9,983 nt of DNA from Methanobacteriota archaeon. Its GTDB lineage: Archaea > Thermoplasmatota > Thermoplasmata > UBA10834. This document shows, piece by piece, positions 5,113-9,983 of the stretch. Every line of letters starts with the position of its first letter. Position 1 is the stretch's first letter. The notes beneath the pieces are model-generated. The model did not search any database, was not told where the DNA came from, and worked only from the letters and a program-made list of their open reading frames with translations. The stretch covers positions 1-9,983 of the forward strand of contig JAABQR010000125.1 of the NCBI GenBank assembly GCA_011391345.1, in the 5' to 3' direction. The translations under genes and the position numbers were made by a program.

Positions 5113-6563
5113 CCTTTCATGACGCCCATTGGCCTGAGCTTCGCGACGATCCTGGATATTCCAGCGCCGTGCGCGACGCCGACCACGTCGTCGACATCCT
5201 TGTACGCGCCTGGCGCTTCCTCGACTATGCCGTCCTTGGAGGCCGCACGGATGTACACGCCTCTCTTCCGGAGCATCTCCACCACGTCGTTGGCCGTGAA
5301 CTGTCTCGTTGCCTGGCTCCTGGACATCAGCCGGCCGGCGCCGTGACACGTCGAGCCCCAGGTCTCGGCCATCGCCTGGGGGGTGCCGACGAGCACATAG
5401 CTGGAGCTGCCCATGTCGCCCGGTATGAGTACTGGCTGTCCCACAGACCGGTACTTGGCCGGCACTTCGGGCCTGCTACTGTCGAAGGCCCTTGTCGCGC
5501 CCTTCCTGTGGACGTAGACCTTGATCCTTCTGCCCTCGAACTGATGCTCCTCGAGCTTGCATATGTTGTGGGCGACGTCGTACACGCACGTCATGCCCAT
5601 CTCCTCGGCATTCCGCCCCAGCGCCTGCTCGAAGGACTCCCGGGTCCAGTGGAGTATGAGTTGTCGATTCGCCCAGGCGTAGTTCGCGGCCGCGCTCATG
5701 GCGCCGAAGCAGTCCTGCCCTTCCTTGGAACCTACGGGGGCGCATGCGAGCTGCCTGTCCGGGACACTTATGTTGTACTTCCTGAGCGCGGATTCCATCA
5801 CGCGTATGTAGTCGCTCGCGATCTGGTGTCCGCACCCTCTGGAGCCGGAGTGTATACTTACCATGATCTGGTCTGTGGATGTTATGCCGAAGGCCTTCGC
5901 GGCCTCCTCGTCGAATATCCGGTCGACCTTCTGTATCTCGAGGAAGTGGTTCCCTCCTCCGAGCGTGCCTAGCTGGGGGGCGCCACGTTGCTTGGCCTTC
6001 TGGTCGACTTTAGCGGGGTCGGCGCTCGTCATGCGTCCGCCCTCCTCGCATGAGACGAGGTCGTCCTCCCAGCCGTAACCCTTCTCCACCGCCCATCGGG
6101 CGCCCTGGTCGAGGACCTCGTCGATCTCCTTGCCTGTCAACTTCAGCTTCCCCTTCTCACCCACGCCCGAGGGCACGTTCTCGAACACGGTGTCTATGAG
6201 TCTCTTCACATGCGGTTCGATGTCCTTCACGGTGAGATTCGTCCTCACGAGTCTGACTCCGCAGTTGACATCGTAGCCGATGCCACCTGGGGATATGATG
6301 CCCTTCTCCGAATCGAATGCGGCGACACCGCCTATGGGAAAACCGTAGCCCCAGTGTATGTCGGGCATCGCGAGCGACTTGCCGACGATTCCCGGCAGAC
6401 ATGCGACGTTGGCTGCCTGTTCGGGGGCGCTGTCCGCCTTCACCGAGCGGATGAGCTTGTCATCGGCGAAGATGATCGCGGATGTGGACATGCACGGTTT
6501 GTGGCTCTTCGGTATCTCGAATCGGAAGTCGTCCTTCTTGACCAGCGTGCCCGTCCAGGCCAT
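5109..6563 (-). CDS. rtcB: RNA-splicing ligase RtcB
   Basis: A 484-residue GTP- and manganese-dependent RNA ligase. It joins 2',3'-cyclic phosphate (or 3'-phosphate) and 5'-OH ends through a guanylylated histidine. In archaea it seals tRNA exons after intron removal and repairs RNA breaks. Hallmarks are MPDIHWGYGFPIGGVAAFD (66-84), ISPGGIGYDVNCGVRL (90-105; Asp98 and Cys101 metal ligands), GTLGGGNHFLEI (199-210; His206), IHSGSRGCGHQ (237-247; His238), YDVAHN (328-333; His332) and STCHGAGR (404-411). His407 in the last motif is the expected GMP acceptor. All align with the active-site residues of the Pyrococcus enzyme at nearly the same numbers. No intein is present. The ATG at 6563 has AGGTG at 6574-6570 and a TATA box at 6605-6597; an upstream in-frame ATG at 6626 lies before the promoter. 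Confidence 0.98.
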   Translation of the reverse strand: MAWTGTLVKKDDFRFEIPKSHKPCMSTSAIIFADDKLIRSVKADSAPEQAANVACLPGIVGKSLAMPDIHWGYGFPIGGVAAFDSEKGIISPGGIGYDVNCGVRLVRTNLTVKDIEPHVKRLIDTVFENVPSGVGEKGKLKLTGKEIDEVLDQGARWAVEKGYGWEDDLVSCEEGGRMTSADPAKVDQKAKQRGAPQLGTLGGGNHFLEIQKVDRIFDEEAAKAFGITSTDQIMVSIHSGSRGCGHQIASDYIRVMESALRKYNISVPDRQLACAPVGSKEGQDCFGAMSAAANYAWANRQLILHWTRESFEQALGRNAEEMGMTCVYDVAHNICKLEEHQFEGRRIKVYVHRKGATRAFDSSRPEVPAKYRSVGQPVLIPGDMGSSSYVLVGTPQAMAETWGSTCHGAGRLMSRSQATRQFTANDVVEMLRKRGVYIRAASKDGIVEEAPGAYKDVDDVVGVAHGAGISRIVAKLRPMGVMKG

Positions 6564-6569
6564 GTCCTG

Positions 6570-6605
6570 CACCTGTCCATTCGACGATATGGGCCGTATA
6601 TTAAT
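6570..6605 (-). promoter_or_regulatory. rtcB promoter and ribosome binding site
   Basis: Minus-strand ATTAATATA (6605-6597) is a clear TATA element. It predicts a start near 6575, leaving a leader of about 12 bases. AGGTG (6574-6570) lies at the 5' end of that leader, six bases before the ATG. Confidence 0.6.
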
Positions 6606-6707
6606 GTTGCGTGCGCTTGACATCAACTGGAGATACGCGGACGCGCGGAACAGACCCGCACACGCGCGTAAAATGGGGAGAGTCAGTAATCTCTATCAGA
6701 CGGATTC

Positions 6708-6716
6708 TATATATAT
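6708..6716 (+). promoter_or_regulatory. TATA box of the zinc-ribbon membrane protein gene
   Basis: TATATATAT lies in the 259-base divergent region between rtcB and the giant gene. It predicts transcription from about 6738, which gives an unusually long leader (about 85 bases) compared with the other genes here. I see no other gene in this region. Confidence 0.5.
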
Positions 6717-6723
6717 CCAGTAT

Positions 6724-6748
6724 CACACTAACTATGTTAACAAGTGTG
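6724..6748. promoter_or_regulatory. Nested dyad over the predicted start site (operator or leader hairpin)
   Basis: CACACT (6724-6729) and AGTGTG (6743-6748) form an outer inverted repeat. Inside it TAAC/GTTA (6729-6732, 6736-6739) forms a second small repeat, and GTTAAC is itself palindromic. The dyad is centred on the predicted transcription start, which fits a repressor site. As RNA it would be a weak AU-rich hairpin. Confidence 0.35.
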
Positions 6749-6822
6749 CATGGCACCTTGCCCGACAAGGATCCCCCACATACCGCATGCTGAGTGCTGA
6801 CGTTCACAGAGGTGTTTAGAGG

Positions 6823-9800
6823 TTGCCAGAGGAACAGAGCATAGACTGTCCATTGTGCGGTAAGAAAGTCCCTTCTGACGTAGACAAGTGCCCATTCTGT
6901 TCTACTCATATCGACAAGATCATGCTCAGACGCGAGGTCGACAGGGTCATCGAGCGTCGGCTGATGCGCAAGATCAAGGCATCGGCCGCGGAGGCGCCTG
7001 CGGCCCCTGTGCCGAACACCCCGATCCCCGAGGTCAAGGTCACATGCCCGGGTTGTGGTCTTGAACTCAAGGGCGGCGAGGCCAAGTGTGTCAGATGTGG
7101 CATCCCGCTCGCAGTCGATGATGACCTTCTTGAGTGCCCGGATTGTGGGGCCAGGTTCGTTCCGGGGGCGAAGGTGTGCCCGAAGTGCGGCGTCTCGTTC
7201 GTCGACGAGGCCGAGGCTGCCTTGCCCGAGCCTATGCCAGAGCCATACGTGGAGGCCCCCAGACCAGTGACCAGGGAGGTGTCCCCTGCCGAGGTCGTGA
7301 CCACCCTCCCATCGGAGCCGGTCTCGGTGGGACGCGGGCTCACGAACGGCAGAGGCGCCATCAACGGCACCGGTCTCGTGAACGGGACCGGGATGATAAA
7401 CGGCACCAAGGGTGAGAGCAGGCAGCCGTCCTCAACAAGGAGGCGCGGGCTCGCCGTTGCGAGGTGGCAGTTCCTCGCGGTGCTCGTCGCGCTCGTCGTC
7501 ATAATCCCCACATTCATCTACATCTCCTACTCGAACGACGGAGCCCCTTACTCAGTCGACGGTGATTTCGGCGAGTGGGATGGTTCGGACTCGTACAGTA
7601 TGTCCATCCTTGCGGACGCGCCCATCACTGTGATCGAGGAATGGTCCGTTGCCGTCGACAGCACGAGAGTGTATGTGTACGTGTCCGCCGTGGGCGACAT
7701 ATTCGGAACCACCTCGGTGGAGAGCTTCTTCCTGTTCGTGGATTCCGACGGCGATGAAGGCACCGGATATGCGGTAGGCACGATGGGCGCGGACTTCATG
7801 ATCGAACTCGACGGCTGGAACAGCTCCGTGCAGTCCTCGGATGTATGCACGTACGATCCGGACTCGGCGGCTGAGAGATATGATTGGAATTCATGGGAGT
7901 CGCTCGGCGGCGCAGCGAGCCGGCTGGACGGGAACCAACTGGAGGCCATGGGAAACCTGCAGGATGCCCCGTCCTCCGACGCGCAGTTCATGCTCCTGTC
8001 CCAGGACCAGATGGCCAGGCGCTCTGTGAGCGCGAGCGTGCCCGACGAGGGTGGCGCCCTGATCGTGAGACAGAGCCTCTCGCCATCCGTGCCACTCTCC
8101 GGGATTCTGCCATCATCGGATTCGGAGACGATGCTGACTCTCGAGTTCACTTGCGACGGTGTCGAGGGCACGGTCGACTCGGTGGAGGTCCAGCTGGAGA
8201 ACCTCCCACCCCTTGTCACCACTTTCGAACCGTTCACTCTCCAGCCCGGCGAGGTCGTGACGGTCGACTTCGAGGTGAACACCGCTTCGCTATCGCCTGG
8301 CCAGTTCGTCTCAGCCCAGGTCATTGCGGAGGACATCCTCTCCAGCTTCGCGAGCGTCGCGGTGCTCGGGCAGCCCGCGAGGGCCTATGTCGGCTCCGTG
8401 CCGTCATCAGTGAGCATAGACGGCGCGTTCGGTGACTGGACTGAGAGGACCGCATCCGACATCGACCTCTTGGATGTCCTGAACGACAACATAGACATCC
8501 TGAACGTGGGTGTGTTCAACACTAGCGTCTCATCATCGTTCTTCATCAGTGTCGCTGGCGAGATGTGCAGCGGGTCGTATGTGCCCATAATGAAGGGCAA
8601 ACCCGTCCCGAGCGACGGGGGCGTGGTCGGTCCAGCTTCGAGGAAGACGGCCGAGGACATCACCCGCATATTCATCGACAGCGACATGTCGTCCGCGACG
8701 GGTTATCCCGTCTCGGTGGATTCGAAGGTCATAGGCGCTGACTACAGGGTCGAGGTGCGCGGGCTCAACGGCGAGGTCGTGTCATCGGTCCTCCACGTTT
8801 ACTCGGGCGTCTCGTGGGCCCTCGTGTCCTCGGAACTGGACACGGAAGTGGACTGGCAGCGCATGGAGGTCGGCGTGCCTTCGTATGAGCTCGGCGGCGC
8901 TGTGGCGATAGACTTCATCATCGAGACGACCGACTGGAGACAGTACAAGGACTATGTCGCCCTGGATGAGGCCACGATGCTGGCTCTCACGGGCGGGATA
9001 TCGTCTTCGGTGGGCACGCTTGCATGGGCGGTCGATTCGGCGACCTCGAACCAAGCGACATCCTCGTCGAACCAGAGGAAGTTGTTCTACGACGGCACCA
9101 ACTTCTGGAGCTTCTATTTCGATGGGGCGAACACTGTCTACAAGTACAGTTCGAACGGCGGGGTCACATGGAGCTCCTCGACCCAGGCGTTCACCACGAC
9201 CTCGGGGGTCTTGAAGGCCAGCCTATGGTACGATTCTGGGACCGGCTCGGTCTACCTGTCGGGTGACACCTCCTCGGCGACGGAATACATCTATATGCGC
9301 AAGGGCACGGTGACACCGAGCCCTGCATCGATCTCCTGGGGCACCGAGGTCGCGTTCGACATCTCGACGTCGAACCACCCCCTCGCGAACAAGAACTCCT
9401 ACATCATGAAGAACGCCAGCGGTGCCGTCTGGCTATGCGTGTCCACCAAGATACACGCGACGCAGGAGCAGTACAACCTGCGCACGGCATCCACCTCCTC
9501 CGGGGACGACATCACGGGCGCCTGGACCGACAGGGGTAACCTCGCTCAGGGCACGCTGTCGAACTCGAACGGCGTGGTGACCCTGCTCCCCGGTCCTCTC
9601 TCCAACGGGATTGCGAGCTGGGCGATATACTCGTACGACGGCGGGGTGTACTCGAGGACCCACTCGGGGTCGGGGTGGTCCTCCCCGACCGAGATACACG
9701 CGCCGTCATCCGGCACGACAGCCGAGAACACGGTGTACGCGCCCCCGTCGGCGGTAGTTGACGACAACGACGTCGTCCACGTCGTCTACGGCACGAGCAA

Positions 9801-9983
9801 CATGGCCTCCGGAAACTGGGACCCAGACATCCACTATACCTACAGCACATCGGCGAACACATGGAGCACGAGGACCACCCTGAACGCGGCGGGGGGCGAC
9901 GTGCACAAGTTCCCGACGATATCCCTGGATTCGTCGACCGGCAACATCTACGTGATGTGGGTCAAGGACGGGACGAGCGCGGA
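6823..9983 (+). CDS. Giant zinc-ribbon, single-pass membrane protein with repeated ectodomain (partial, C-terminus off the window)
   Basis: An open frame of 1,053 codons that leaves the window; the family is not recognised as a whole. It starts at TTG 6823, six bases after an in-frame stop and eight after GAGGTG. The next ATG would remove zinc ribbon 1. Zinc ribbon 1 has Cys 9, 12, 23, 26; ribbon 2 has 75, 78, 89, 92; ribbon 3 has 105, 108, 119, 122. A Pro/Glu-rich linker (133-168) and four hexapeptides G-x-x-N-G-(R/T) (172-195) follow. Arg206-208 then precede one transmembrane helix (about 215-236), which places the N-terminus in the cytoplasm and the rest outside. The ectodomain has two similar starts, (V/I)DGxFG(E/D)W at 245-252 and 532-539, like carbohydrate-binding or DOMON-type beta domains. 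From about 735 it holds beta repeats resembling sialidase/BNR propellers (GGVTWSSS, GSGWSSPTEI, DNDVVHVVYG). It may be a surface sensor or binding protein; that role is inference. Confidence 0.85.
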   Translation, partial: MPEEQSIDCPLCGKKVPSDVDKCPFCSTHIDKIMLRREVDRVIERRLMRKIKASAAEAPAAPVPNTPIPEVKVTCPGCGLELKGGEAKCVRCGIPLAVDDDLLECPDCGARFVPGAKVCPKCGVSFVDEAEAALPEPMPEPYVEAPRPVTREVSPAEVVTTLPSEPVSVGRGLTNGRGAINGTGLVNGTGMINGTKGESRQPSSTRRRGLAVARWQFLAVLVALVVIIPTFIYISYSNDGAPYSVDGDFGEWDGSDSYSMSILADAPITVIEEWSVAVDSTRVYVYVSAVGDIFGTTSVESFFLFVDSDGDEGTGYAVGTMGADFMIELDGWNSSVQSSDVCTYDPDSAAERYDWNSWESLGGAASRLDGNQLEAMGNLQDAPSSDAQFMLLSQDQMARRSVSASVPDEGGALIVRQSLSPSVPLSGILPSSDSETMLTLEFTCDGVEGTVDSVEVQLENLPPLVTTFEPFTLQPGEVVTVDFEVNTASLSPGQFVSAQVIAEDILSSFASVAVLGQPARAYVGSVPSSVSIDGAFGDWTERTASDIDLLDVLNDNIDILNVGVFNTSVSSSFFISVAGEMCSGSYVPIMKGKPVPSDGGVVGPASRKTAEDITRIFIDSDMSSATGYPVSVDSKVIGADYRVEVRGLNGEVVSSVLHVYSGVSWALVSSELDTEVDWQRMEVGVPSYELGGAVAIDFIIETTDWRQYKDYVALDEATMLALTGGISSSVGTLAWAVDSATSNQATSSSNQRKLFYDGTNFWSFYFDGANTVYKYSSNGGVTWSSSTQAFTTTSGVLKASLWYDSGTGSVYLSGDTSSATEYIYMRKGTVTPSPASISWGTEVAFDISTSNHPLANKNSYIMKNASGAVWLCVSTKIHATQEQYNLRTASTSSGDDITGAWTDRGNLAQGTLSNSNGVVTLLPGPLSNGIASWAIYSYDGGVYSRTHSGSGWSSPTEIHAPSSGTTAENTVYAPPSAVVDDNDVVHVVYGTSNMASGNWDPDIHYTYSTSANTWSTRTTLNAAGGDVHKFPTISLDSSTGNIYVMWVKDGTSA
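7336..7407 (+). repeat. Four tandem hexapeptide units G-x-x-N-G-(R/T)
   Basis: Residues 172-195 of the giant protein read GLTNGR, GAINGT, GLVNGT, GMINGT. The codons for the same residues differ between units (Gly as ggg, ggc, ggt; the Leu, Ala and Met positions vary). The pattern is therefore kept at the protein level and is not a fresh DNA duplication. It lies between the zinc ribbons and the transmembrane helix. Confidence 0.8.

Noticed and set aside
4360..5349. 329-codon minus-strand frame opposite the HD gene
   Set aside because: Arg/Gly-rich shadow of a conserved HD enzyme, without promoter or motif.
5169..5972. Long plus-strand frame opposite rtcB
   Set aside because: rtcB is certain from its active-site motifs; the opposite frame shows no motif and has shadow-like composition.
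3805..6563. HD hydrolase and RtcB as an RNA-repair operon
   Set aside because: They are convergent, not co-directional, so they cannot share a promoter; only the overlapping stops link them.
6564..6626. N-terminal extension of RtcB from ATG 6626
   Set aside because: The TATA box (6605-6597) and Shine-Dalgarno site (6574-6570) lie inside this stretch, and RtcB proteins normally begin near the ATG at 6563.
6611..6793. 60-codon plus-strand frame in the rtcB/giant-gene intergenic region
   Set aside because: It starts before the TATA box of the giant gene, crosses the dyad, and has no ribosome site or protein-like pattern.
1..9983. CRISPR arrays, tRNA or rRNA genes
   Set aside because: No regularly spaced direct repeats, no cloverleaf with a TTCGAAT-type arm, and no rRNA-like stretch was found on either strand.

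Overview
The window looks archaeal, most likely a GC-rich member of the Thermoplasmatota (for example a Methanomassiliicoccales-like or related uncultured lineage). The reasons are TATA-box promoters about 25 bases upstream of starts, very short or absent leaders, GGTG-type Shine-Dalgarno sites, an archaeal-type RtcB RNA ligase, and a membrane protein with cytoplasmic zinc ribbons and an Asn-Gly hexapeptide repeat, a style I associate with that phylum. The phylum call is inference; no rRNA gene is present to confirm it.

Layout. (1) 1-1254, minus strand: the N-terminal part of an S66 LD-carboxypeptidase (runs off the left edge), then two small unrecognised helical proteins, one acidic (111 aa) and one basic coiled coil (71 aa), each with its own promoter. 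A short hairpin and AT-rich tract separates them. (2) 1362-2353, plus strand: a 36-codon ORF resembling the first residues of a MiaB/MtaB-type tRNA methylthiotransferase, ending two bases before a complete ten-helix EamA/DMT transporter. (3) 2357-3768: a solo TnpB element on the minus strand. All three RuvC acidic residues and the zinc finger are intact, and hairpins in its 3' end could form an omega RNA. Unusually for an IS200/IS605-type element, both sides carry a matching imperfect inverted repeat of about 33 bases. (4) 3805-5112 plus and 5109-6563 minus: an HD-domain phosphohydrolase (SAMHD1-like, COG1078 type) and the RNA ligase RtcB, convergent, sharing a CTAG that holds both stop codons. 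(5) 6823-9983, plus strand: a TTG-initiated ORF of more than 1,053 codons that leaves the window. It encodes three zinc ribbons, a hexapeptide repeat, one transmembrane helix, and a large exported region with two similar domain starts followed by sialidase/BNR-like beta repeats.

The genes do not form one pathway. RtcB (tRNA splicing and RNA repair) and the HD enzyme (probable nucleotide hydrolysis) are housekeeping-type genes. The transporter, S66 peptidase and giant surface protein are envelope or exchange functions. The most notable items are the TnpB unit with terminal inverted repeats, the zinc-ribbon/ectodomain protein, and the methylthiotransferase-like remnant in front of the transporter.
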